A stretch of 8,876 nt of DNA from an uncultured Streptococcus sp. (lineage in GTDB: Bacteria > Bacillota > Bacilli > Lactobacillales > Streptococcaceae): positions 1 to 8,876 of the forward strand of contig CABPWC010000062.1 of assembly GCA_902461025.1 (NCBI GenBank), in the 5' to 3' direction. The position numbers and the translations under genes are program-made. The notes under the pieces were generated by a model that was given only the letters and a program-made list of their open reading frames with translations, was not told the DNA's origin and did not search any database. Positions 1 through 6,487 of this stretch are shown piece by piece. The first letter of the stretch is position 1; every line of letters begins with the position of its first letter.

Positions 1-1036
1 TGAAGAACAATTAAAAGCGCTTCGTGAAGAAACGCTAGCTAGCTTGAAGCAGATTACTGCTGAAAATGAAAAAGAGATGCAGGAATTGCGTGTCTCAGTC
101 CTTGGGAAAAAAGGGTCACTGACTGAAATCCTTAAAGGGATGAAAGACGTTTCTGCAGAAATGCGTCCTGTTATCGGGAAACACGTAAATGAGGCTCGTG
201 ACGTCCTAACAGCTGCCTTTGAAGAAACAGCTAAGCTTTTGGAAGAAAAGAAAGTCGCAGCTCAACTAGCAAGTGAGAGTATTGATGTGACTCTCCCAGG
301 TCGTCCAGTTGCGACAGGTCACCGTCACGTCCTTACACAAACCAGTGAAGAAATCGAAGATATCTTCATCGGTATGGGTTATCAAGTTGTGGATGGATTT
401 GAAGTTGAGCAAGACTACTATAACTTTGAACGTATGAACCTTCCAAAAGATCACCCAGCCCGTGATATGCAAGATACTTTCTATATCACTGAAGAAATCT
501 TGCTTCGTACGCACACGTCTCCAGTTCAGGCGCGTGCTATGGATGCCCATGATTTTTCTAAAGGTCCTTTGAAGATGATCTCTCCAGGACGTGTATTCCG
601 TCGTGATACGGACGATGCAACCCACAGTCACCAATTCCACCAAATCGAAGGTTTGGTTGTAGGGAAAAATATCTCTATGGCTGACCTTCAAGGAACGCTT
701 CAGTTGATTGTGCAAAAGATGTTCGGTGAAGAGCGTCAAATCCGTCTTCGTCCATCTTATTTCCCATTCACAGAGCCATCTGTTGAGGTGGATGTTTCTT
801 GCTTCAAGTGTGGTGGAGAAGGCTGTAACGTATGTAAGAAAACTGGTTGGATCGAGATTATGGGTGCAGGTATGGTTCACCCACGTGTCCTTGAGATGAG
901 TGGTATCGATGCAACTGTATACTCTGGTTTTGCCTTTGGTCTTGGACAAGAACGTGTAGCTATGCTTCGTTACGGAATCAACGATATCCGTGGATTCTAC
1001 CAAGGAGATGTCCGCTTCTCAGAACAGTTTAAATAA
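1..1036 (+). CDS. pheS: Phenylalanine--tRNA ligase alpha subunit (5' end outside window)
   Basis: Catalytic alpha subunit of the cytoplasmic (alpha-beta)2 phenylalanyl-tRNA synthetase, which charges tRNA-Phe with phenylalanine using ATP. The frame is open from base 2, giving 344 visible codons. The family member I recall from S. pneumoniae has 348, so only about four residues are missing; the TTG at 44 is an internal Leu codon, not the start. The N-terminal part is the helical, coiled-coil-like tRNA-contacting arm. The class II core follows, with HPARDMQDTFY, motif 2 (FRR at 596-604, then the DDATHSHQFHQIEG block) and motif 3 (GLGQER from 938). The pocket segment SGFAFG keeps the usual alanine. 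Four cysteines (codons at 800, 809, 824, 833; CxxC, 4-residue gap, CxxC) could hold a metal. Arg codons are almost all CGT and ATA is absent, as in highly expressed genes. Its promoter and any upstream control lie outside the window. Confidence 0.97.
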   Translation, partial: EEQLKALREETLASLKQITAENEKEMQELRVSVLGKKGSLTEILKGMKDVSAEMRPVIGKHVNEARDVLTAAFEETAKLLEEKKVAAQLASESIDVTLPGRPVATGHRHVLTQTSEEIEDIFIGMGYQVVDGFEVEQDYYNFERMNLPKDHPARDMQDTFYITEEILLRTHTSPVQARAMDAHDFSKGPLKMISPGRVFRRDTDDATHSHQFHQIEGLVVGKNISMADLQGTLQLIVQKMFGEERQIRLRPSYFPFTEPSVEVDVSCFKCGGEGCNVCKKTGWIEIMGAGMVHPRVLEMSGIDATVYSGFAFGLGQERVAMLRYGINDIRGFYQGDVRFSEQFK

Positions 1037-1545
1037 TGATTAGAAAAGTGGAAATAGCAGATGTTGAGGTGTTGGCAAAAATTGCCAAACAAACCTTTCG
1101 TGAAACATTTGCTCATGATAATACGGAAGAGCAGTTACAGGAATACTTTGAAGAGGCTTATAATCTGAGAGTTTTGTCAACTGAGTTGGAAGATCCTGAC
1201 TCCGAAACCTATTTCATTATGCATGAAGAGGAGATAGCCGGTTTTCTCAAAGTTAACTGGGGAAGTGCTCAAACTGAGAGAGAACTAGAGGACGCTTTTG
1301 AAATTCAACGCCTCTATGTGCTACAAACATACCAAGGATTTGGACTTGGTAAGCAACTATTTGAATTCGCTTTGGAACTTGCCGAAAACAATGGTTTTTC
1401 CTGGGCTTGGCTAGGTGTTTGGGAGCATAATACAAAAGCTCAAGCATTTTATAATCGATATGGTTTTGAAAAATTTAGCCAACATCGTTTTATGGTTGGG
1501 CAAAAGATAGATACGGATTGGTTACTGAAAAAGAAATTAAGGTAA
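1036..1545 (+). CDS. GNAT-family N-acetyltransferase (PaiA-like)
   Basis: A 169-residue single-domain acetyltransferase that would move an acetyl group from acetyl-CoA to an unknown amine. The acetyl-CoA binding motif A is clear: beta-strand RLYVL (92-96), then QGFGLGK (100-106), fitting Q/RxxGxG/A. Motif B follows as WLGVWEHNTKAQAFYNRYGF (125-144). The N-terminal TFRETFAHDNTEEQL and the LGVWE..N..A..FY pattern resemble PaiA-type polyamine acetyltransferases, but that substrate is only a guess. The ATG shares its A with the pheS TAA stop (TAATG), and no good Shine-Dalgarno sits just upstream (AGGAG at 1004-1008 is too far), so translation is probably coupled to pheS. Codon use differs sharply from its neighbours: Arg is AGA three times plus AGG and CGA, and Ile is ATT or ATA with no ATC. 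This suggests a lower-expressed accessory gene within the operon. No membrane segment or signal peptide is seen. Confidence 0.9.
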   Translation: MIRKVEIADVEVLAKIAKQTFRETFAHDNTEEQLQEYFEEAYNLRVLSTELEDPDSETYFIMHEEEIAGFLKVNWGSAQTERELEDAFEIQRLYVLQTYQGFGLGKQLFEFALELAENNGFSWAWLGVWEHNTKAQAFYNRYGFEKFSQHRFMVGQKIDTDWLLKKKLR

Positions 1546-1621
1546 GAAGATGATTCTTCTAATGAAATGATAGGAAAGGAAAAAAACTAGAGTGGCAACT
1601 GTCATTCTGGAGAATTAAATT
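1545..1621 (+). other. Spacer between GNAT gene and pheT: small hairpin and pheT ribosome binding site
   Basis: A 6-bp inverted repeat (AGAAGA 1545-1550, TCTTCT 1555-1560, loop TGAT) starts inside the GNAT stop codon. It is not followed by a T-run, so it does not look like a terminator. A GGAG at 1609-1612, nine bases before the pheT ATG, is the likely ribosome binding site and lets pheT be translated independently of the upstream gene. I see no convincing promoter in the spacer, so pheT is probably transcribed from the pheS side. A role for the hairpin, such as RNA processing, is only a possibility. Confidence 0.4.
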
Positions 1622-4027
1622 ATGCTTGTATCTTATAAATGGTTAAAAGAATTGGTGGACATTGATGTTCCATCACAAGAGTTGGCTGAAAAAATGTCAA
1701 CCACAGGGATCGAAGTAGAAGGTGTGGAATCACCTGCTGCTGGTCTCTCAAAAATTGTCGTCGGTGAGGTCTTGTCTTGCGAAGATGTGCCAGAAACTCA
1801 CCTCCATGTTTGTCAGGTTAACGTTGGCGAAGAAGAAGCCCGTCAAATCGTCTGTGGTGCCCCAAATGTGCGTGCTGGTATCAAGGTTATGGTGGCTCTT
1901 CCAGGAGCTCGCATCGCTGACAACTACAAAATCAAAAAAGGGAAAATCCGTGGTTTAGAGTCACTCGGGATGATCTGTTCACTTGGTGAATTGGGCATTT
2001 CTGACTCCGTTGTACCAAAAGAATTTGCTGATGGCATCCAAATCTTGCCAGATGATGCTGTTCCAGGTGAGGAAGTATTCTCATATCTCGACTTGGATGA
2101 TGAAATCATCGAACTTTCCATCACTCCAAACCGTGCAGATGCCCTTTCTATGCGTGGGGTTGCGTACGAAGTAGCAGCCATCTATGACAAGGCAGTCACC
2201 TTTAAAGAATTTACTTTAACAGAAACTACTGAAGCTGCAGCAGATGCTCTTTCTGTCAACATTGACACAGATAAGGCACCATACTATGCAGCTCGTATCT
2301 TGGACAATGTGACCATCGCACCAAGTCCACAATGGTTGCAAAACCTCCTCATGAACGAAGGTATCCGTCCGATTAACAATGTCGTGGACGTGACCAACTA
2401 TATCTTGCTCTACTTTGGTCAGCCTATGCATGCCTTCGACTTTGATACCTTTGAAGGATCTGATATCCGTGTGCGTGAAGCGCGTGCTGGTGAAAAATTG
2501 GTGACCTTGGATGGGGAAGAACGTGACTTGGAAGCAACTGACTTAGTCATCACTGTTGCTGACAAACCAGTAGCCCTTGCAGGTGTTATGGGTGGTCAGG
2601 CTACAGAAATCTCTGAAAAATCTACTCGTGTTGTTCTTGAAGCAGCTGTCTTCAATGGCAAATCAATCCGTAAGACTAGCGGTCGCCTCAACCTTCGTTC
2701 AGAGTCTTCTTCTCGCTTTGAAAAAGGTATCAATGTGGCAACCGTTAATGAAGCCCTTGATGCGGCAGCGAGCATGATTGCTGAATTGGCCGGTGCGACT
2801 GTTCGTAAAGGTATCGTTTCTGCAGGACAGTTGGATACTTCTGATGTAGAAGTTTCTTCAACCCTTGCAGACGTTAACCGTGTCCTTGGTACGGAGCTTT
2901 CATACGCTGATGTAGAAGCTGTCTTCCGTCGTCTTGGATTTGGTCTTTCTGGAAATGCTGAAAGCTTTACTGTCAGCGTGCCACGTCGCCGTTGGGATAT
3001 CACTATCGAGGCGGATCTCTTTGAAGAAATCGCTCGTATCTATGGTTATGACCGCTTGCCAACTAGTCTTCCAAAAGATGATGGGACAGCCGGTGAATTG
3101 ACTGCGACTCAAAAATTACGTCGTAAAGTTCGTACCATTGCTGAAGGTGCTGGATTGACAGAAATCATCACCTATGCTCTGACAACTCCTGAAAAAGCGG
3201 TTGAATTCACGACTAAACCAAGCAACTTAACTGAGCTCATGTGGCCAATGACCGTGGATCGTTCAGTCCTCCGTCAAAATATGGTTTCAGGTATTTTGGA
3301 TACAGTTGCCTACAACGTAGCTCGTAAGAACAAAGACTTGGCTCTCTACGAGATCGGAAAAGTCTTCGAGCAAACGGGTAATCCAAAGGAGGACTTGCCA
3401 AACGAAATCAACAGCTTTGCTTTTGCATTGACTGGTTTAGTTGCTGAAAAAGACTTCCAAACACCAGCAGTCCCTGTTGATTTCTTCTATGCCAAGGGAA
3501 TTTTGGAAGCCCTCTTTGCTGGCTTGGGTCTTGAAGCGACCTATACAGCAACGCAAGAAATCAAGAGCCTCCACCCAGGACGTACAGCCTTGATCTCACT
3601 CGGTGACCAAGTTCTTGGTTTCCTCGGTCAAGTGCATCCGGTTACTGCTAAGGCTTACGATATTCCAGAGACTTATGTAGCTGAGCTTAACCTTTCAGCT
3701 ATCGAAGCAGCCCTTCAACCAGCTGCTCCATTCGTGGAAATCACTAAGTTCCCAGCAGTGATCCGTGATATTGCCCTTCTCCTCAAAGCAGAAGTCACTC
3801 ACCAAGATGTGGTTGATGCCATCAAAGCTGCTGGAGTGAAACGGTTGACAGACATCAAACTCTTTGACGTCTTCTCAGGTGAAAAACTAGGAGTTGGAAT
3901 GAAGTCTATGGCCTATAGCTTGACTTTCCAAAATCCAGAAGATAGCTTGACAGACGAAGAAGTCGCACGCTACATGGAAAAAATCCAAGCTTCACTTGAA
4001 GAAAAAGTCAATGCAGAAGTGCGTTAA
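1622..4027 (+). CDS. pheT: Phenylalanine--tRNA ligase beta subunit
   Basis: Beta subunit of phenylalanyl-tRNA synthetase, which binds tRNA-Phe, completes the heterotetramer with PheS and carries the editing site that removes mischarged tyrosine. At 801 residues it is full length for the bacterial family. Domains in order: an N-terminal OB-fold tRNA-binding domain (about 39-150, with CGAPNV at 78-83); SITPNRADALSMRGVAYEVAA (166-186); the B3/B4 editing domain (about 213-390, with GQPMHAFD at 266-273 and SSRFEKGI at 363-370); a B5 domain (about 405-478); the catalytic-like core (about 490-700); and the C-terminal ferredoxin-fold anticodon-binding domain (708-801, starting at TKFPAVIRDIALL). The ATG at 1622 has GGAG nine bases upstream and gives the expected N-terminus. 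Codon use is strongly biased to CGT, as in pheS, and unlike the GNAT gene between them. A strong terminator follows immediately. Confidence 0.98.
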   Translation: MLVSYKWLKELVDIDVPSQELAEKMSTTGIEVEGVESPAAGLSKIVVGEVLSCEDVPETHLHVCQVNVGEEEARQIVCGAPNVRAGIKVMVALPGARIADNYKIKKGKIRGLESLGMICSLGELGISDSVVPKEFADGIQILPDDAVPGEEVFSYLDLDDEIIELSITPNRADALSMRGVAYEVAAIYDKAVTFKEFTLTETTEAAADALSVNIDTDKAPYYAARILDNVTIAPSPQWLQNLLMNEGIRPINNVVDVTNYILLYFGQPMHAFDFDTFEGSDIRVREARAGEKLVTLDGEERDLEATDLVITVADKPVALAGVMGGQATEISEKSTRVVLEAAVFNGKSIRKTSGRLNLRSESSSRFEKGINVATVNEALDAAASMIAELAGATVRKGIVSAGQLDTSDVEVSSTLADVNRVLGTELSYADVEAVFRRLGFGLSGNAESFTVSVPRRRWDITIEADLFEEIARIYGYDRLPTSLPKDDGTAGELTATQKLRRKVRTIAEGAGLTEIITYALTTPEKAVEFTTKPSNLTELMWPMTVDRSVLRQNMVSGILDTVAYNVARKNKDLALYEIGKVFEQTGNPKEDLPNEINSFAFALTGLVAEKDFQTPAVPVDFFYAKGILEALFAGLGLEATYTATQEIKSLHPGRTALISLGDQVLGFLGQVHPVTAKAYDIPETYVAELNLSAIEAALQPAAPFVEITKFPAVIRDIALLLKAEVTHQDVVDAIKAAGVKRLTDIKLFDVFSGEKLGVGMKSMAYSLTFQNPEDSLTDEEVARYMEKIQASLEEKVNAEVR

Positions 4028-4031
4028 TAGT

Positions 4032-4060
4032 AAAAAATCCATCCTAAGGATGGATTTTTT
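4032..4060 (+). terminator. Intrinsic terminator of the pheS-GNAT-pheT operon
   Basis: A perfect 8-bp stem, ATCCATCC (4037-4044) and GGATGGAT (4048-4055), encloses a 3-base loop TAA. Six T's end the right arm and tail (4055-4060). Six A's at 4032-4037 before the left arm could extend the stem and might let it also work on the opposite strand. It begins five bases after the pheT stop. Confidence 0.93.
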
Positions 4061-4140
4061 ATCTTTGTAAATGCCTAATATTGGAAAGAAAAATAAGGTT
4101 GAATCTGATTCGTTTTGAGATAAAAAATTCCTAGTAAATT

Positions 4141-4211
4141 CTACTAATAAAAATGTACATAAATCCTTGTAATGACTAAAAAAAGGAGTATAATGAGGGT
4201 AAGATTAGTAG
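4141..4211. repeat. Inverted repeats flanking the ABC exporter promoter (possible operator)
   Basis: CTACTAAT (4141-4148) upstream of the -35 is an exact inverted copy of ATTAGTAG (4204-4211), which lies near the expected transcript start and runs into the ribosome binding site. Their centres are 63 bp apart, close to six helical turns. A further TAGTA (4132-4136) makes a local inverted pair with TACTA (4142-4146), and a perfect palindrome ATGTACAT sits at 4153-4160. Together they could be binding sites for a regulator, but no regulator gene is in the window. The elements are short and the region is AT-rich, so chance is a real alternative. Confidence 0.35.
4167..4194 (+). promoter_or_regulatory. 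Promoter of the ABC exporter genes
   Basis: A perfect -10 box TATAAT (4189-4194) is preceded, after a 16-base spacer, by a weaker -35 TTGTAA (4167-4172). Transcription would start near 4201, giving a leader of only about 20 bases. The upstream terminator at 4032-4060 isolates this unit from pheT. The rest of the 4061-4166 gap is AT-rich; apart from the short repeats described separately and a GAATCtGATTC palindrome (4101-4111), I see nothing in it. Confidence 0.75.
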
Positions 4212-4221
4212 GAGGTGGATT

Positions 4222-5115
4222 ATGTTAGAAGTCCGCAATCTTGAAAAAAGTTTTGGTCCTAAACAAGTTCTATTTGGTGTAGATTTCCAAGCACGACCAG
4301 GGCGAATTTTAGGTCTAGTTGGAAAAAATGGAGCAGGAAAGACCACTATTTTCCATAGTATTTTGAAATTTATAGAGTATCAAGGTGAGATACAGTTTGA
4401 TGGCCAGGCAATTCGTCAGGAAACCTATGCTCGGATTGGCTATCTACCAGAAGAACGTAGTCTCATGCCTAAGTTGACAGTTCTTGAACAAGTGCGTTAT
4501 TTGGCAACCCTAAAAGGCATGGATGCAAAAGAAGTCAAAGACAAACTTCCTCAATGGATGGAGAAGCTGGAAGTAAAGGGAAAATTGACAGACAAGATTA
4601 AGAGCCTCTCAAAAGGGAATCAACAAAAAATCCAGCTGATTATTACTTTAATGCATGAACCAGATTTGATTATCCTTGATGAACCCTTCAGTGGTTTGGA
4701 TCCAGTCAATACCGAATTGCTCAAGCAGGTTATCCTGAAAGAAAAAGAACGTGGTGCAACCATTATTTTTTCAGATCATGTCATGACTAATGTCGAAGAG
4801 CTATGTGATGATATCCTTATGATTCGTGATGGGCGTGTCGTCTTGCATGGACCAGTCCAAGATGTTCGAAATCAATATGGTAAAACGCGACTCTTTGTTG
4901 CAAGTGAAAAGAGTCAGGAAGAGCTGGAAAGTCTTCCTCATGTCACGCATGTGAGCTTGACCAAACAGGGGACTTGGAAGCTCATTCTAGATGATGAAAA
5001 TGCTGGTCAGGAGCTCTTTACTATCCTGACTCAAGGACACTATATTGCGACCTTTGACCAGCAAGCTCCGACAATTGATGAAATCTTTAAACTAGAATCA
5101 GGGGTGGAAGTATGA
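4222..5115 (+). CDS. ABC transporter ATP-binding protein (NatA/YhaQ-like)
   Basis: Cytoplasmic ATPase of an ABC-2 type exporter; 297 residues. Walker A is GKNGAGKT (34-41). The signature is LSKGNQQ (129-135), the variant form (LSKGN rather than LSGGQ) usual in this subfamily. Walker B is LIILDEP (149-155), the D-loop SGLDP (157-161) and the switch His H186. The Q-loop position reads IGYLPEER (72-79), with Glu where Gln is usual, again typical of NatA/YhaQ-type ATPases. The C-terminal region (about 215-290) looks like the small DUF4162-type domain found in these proteins. An excellent AGGAGG (4210-4215) six bases before the ATG supports the start. It overlaps the permease gene by four bases (ATGA), so the two are surely co-translated partners. 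All catalytic residues are present. The substrate cannot be told from sequence; sodium, antimicrobial peptide or lipid-like compounds are all possible in this family. Confidence 0.93.
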   Translation: MLEVRNLEKSFGPKQVLFGVDFQARPGRILGLVGKNGAGKTTIFHSILKFIEYQGEIQFDGQAIRQETYARIGYLPEERSLMPKLTVLEQVRYLATLKGMDAKEVKDKLPQWMEKLEVKGKLTDKIKSLSKGNQQKIQLIITLMHEPDLIILDEPFSGLDPVNTELLKQVILKEKERGATIIFSDHVMTNVEELCDDILMIRDGRVVLHGPVQDVRNQYGKTRLFVASEKSQEELESLPHVTHVSLTKQGTWKLILDDENAGQELFTILTQGHYIATFDQQAPTIDEIFKLESGVEV

Positions 5116-6311
5116 GAAATATGTTGGTTGTAATCAAAGAAACTTATCTACGTCATGTCAAATCCTGGAGTTTCTTCTTTATGGTAGTCTCACCCTTTCT
5201 CTTTATCGGCTTGTCTGGTGGAATTGGCTATCTCCAAGGTTCCTCTCTGGCTCAGAATAATAAGGTGGCAGTAGTTAGTTCAGTGCCTGCTGTAACAGAG
5301 GGTCTTAAATCGACCAATGGCATTAATTTTGACTACAAGGATGAAGCAAGTGCCCAAGAAGCTGTCAAGGATGAAAAAATCAAGGGCTATCTAACGATTG
5401 ACCAAGAAGGTAGTGTCCTCAAGGCAGTCTATCACGGCGAAACTTCCCTTGAAAGTGGTATAAAGTTAGCTGTGACCACTAAGTTGAATGAACTCCAATA
5501 CCAACTCAATCGTTCGGAGGCACATTTATCTCAGGAACAGGAACAGCACTTGGCACAAACGATTCAATTCTCAGAGCAGATTGATGAATCTAAAGAAAGT
5601 AAAAAGATGGTCCAAACCTTTGCGGCGGCAGGACTAGGCTTCTTCCTCTATATGATCTTGATTACTTATGCCAGTGTCACTGCTCAAGAGGTAGCCAGTG
5701 AAAAAGGGACAAAAATTATGGAAGTGGTCTTCTCAAGTATTCGTGCTAGTCACTACTTTTACGCACGCATGATTGCCTTACTTCTTGTCATTTTGACTCA
5801 TATTGGTATTTATGTTGTAGGCGGACTTGGAGCTATCTTATTCTTTAAGGATATGCCTTTTTTGGCTAATTCAGGTATTCTAAGCCACTTGGGAGAAGCC
5901 TTTTCGGTCAATACCTTGTTGTTTGTCTTGGTCAGTCTCTTTATGTATGTGGTCTTGGCAGCCTTTCTGGGCTCTATGGTTTCTCGCCCTGAAGATGCAG
6001 GAAAGGCCTTATCTCCGTTGATGATTTTGATAATAGCTGGTTTTGTTGGCGTTACTGCCCTAGGCGCTGCAGGAGATAATTTGATTTTGAAAATCGGTTC
6101 TTATATTCCTTTCATCTCGACCTTCTTTATGCCTTTCAGAGCTATTAATGGTTATGCAAATAGCATCGAGGCTTGGATTTCTCTTGCGATAACAGTTGTA
6201 TTTGCCGTAACTGCAACCGCCTTTATCGGACGTATGTATGCGAGCCTAGTCCTTCAAACAGATGATTTAGGTATCTGGAAAACCTTTAAACGAGCTTTAA
6301 GCTATAAATAA
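5112..6311 (+). CDS. ABC-2 type exporter permease (NatB/YhaP-like)
   Basis: Membrane partner of the preceding ATPase; 399 residues. One membrane helix near the N-terminus (about 20-40) is followed by a hydrophilic domain of about 125 residues (44-168), probably outside the cell and containing a Gln/Glu-rich stretch around 138-150. A block of hydrophobic segments follows (about 170-192, 217-244, 266-289, 300-320, 327-347, 353-375) and a short basic cytoplasmic tail. The family hallmark EKGTKIMEVVFSSI (197-210) lies after the second helix, as in NatB (COG1668-like) proteins. The ATG overlaps the ATPase stop as ATGA, with a G-rich GGGGTGG (5101-5107) just upstream acting as a modest ribosome binding site. 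The first-helix, large-loop, six-helix plan fits an export permease that works as a dimer with two ATPases. The substrate is unknown. The gene is intact and ends just before a strong terminator. Confidence 0.9.
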   Translation: MRNMLVVIKETYLRHVKSWSFFFMVVSPFLFIGLSGGIGYLQGSSLAQNNKVAVVSSVPAVTEGLKSTNGINFDYKDEASAQEAVKDEKIKGYLTIDQEGSVLKAVYHGETSLESGIKLAVTTKLNELQYQLNRSEAHLSQEQEQHLAQTIQFSEQIDESKESKKMVQTFAAAGLGFFLYMILITYASVTAQEVASEKGTKIMEVVFSSIRASHYFYARMIALLLVILTHIGIYVVGGLGAILFFKDMPFLANSGILSHLGEAFSVNTLLFVLVSLFMYVVLAAFLGSMVSRPEDAGKALSPLMILIIAGFVGVTALGAAGDNLILKIGSYIPFISTFFMPFRAINGYANSIEAWISLAITVVFAVTATAFIGRMYASLVLQTDDLGIWKTFKRALSYK

Positions 6312-6318
6312 AATAACG

Positions 6319-6348
6319 GACCTGTGAGATACACTCACAGGTCTTTTT
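6319..6348 (+). terminator. Intrinsic terminator of the ABC exporter operon
   Basis: A perfect 10-bp stem, GACCTGTGAG (6319-6328) with CTCACAGGTC (6334-6343), has a 5-base loop ATACA and is followed by five T's (6344-6348). It starts eight bases after the permease stop and separates this unit from rpoE. Confidence 0.95.
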
Positions 6349-6385
6349 ATTCGCTGAAATATTTCACATTATTTCTTCTAAACCT

Positions 6386-6414
6386 TTGACTAATAAAGAA
6401 AATTATCGTACAAT
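6386..6414 (+). promoter_or_regulatory. Promoter of rpoE
   Basis: The -35 TTGACT (6386-6391) and -10 TACAAT (6409-6414) each differ from consensus at one position and are separated by an ideal 17-base spacer. The start would be near 6421, leaving a leader of roughly 65 bases before rpoE. The strength fits a gene for an abundant RNA polymerase subunit. Confidence 0.85.
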
Positions 6415-6437
6415 AAAGAGTACATGATAAAATGAGA

Positions 6438-6457
6438 CCAGAGTTTATATGCTCTGG
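6438..6457 (+). other. Hairpin in the rpoE 5' leader
   Basis: CCAGAG (6438-6443) pairs exactly with CTCTGG (6452-6457), with one further possible T-G pair and an 8-base AT-rich loop. It ends 17 bases before the GAGGAG ribosome binding site. No T-run follows, so it is not a terminator. It may stabilise the mRNA 5' end or bind a protein, but no known riboswitch or leader class is recognised. Confidence 0.5.
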
Positions 6458-6487
6458 CGTTAGTAGTAAAAAATGAGGAGAAACGCT

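Noticed and set aside
44..46. TTG at 44 as the pheS start
   Set aside because: The frame stays open to the window edge and the upstream codons encode EEQLKALREETLAS, which matches the expected PheS N-terminus.
266..1003. 245-codon open frame on the minus strand inside pheS
   Set aside because: It is fully antisense to an unmistakable pheS, has no ribosome binding site or family resemblance, and arises from the strong codon bias of the sense gene.
1546..1621. Internal promoter or T-box before pheT
   Set aside because: No -35/-10 pair with acceptable spacing, no terminator and no T-box-like conserved element in this 76-base spacer.
2596..3003. 135-codon minus-strand open frame inside pheT
   Set aside because: Arg/Ser/Thr-rich shadow of a conserved sense gene with no recognisable motif or start signal.
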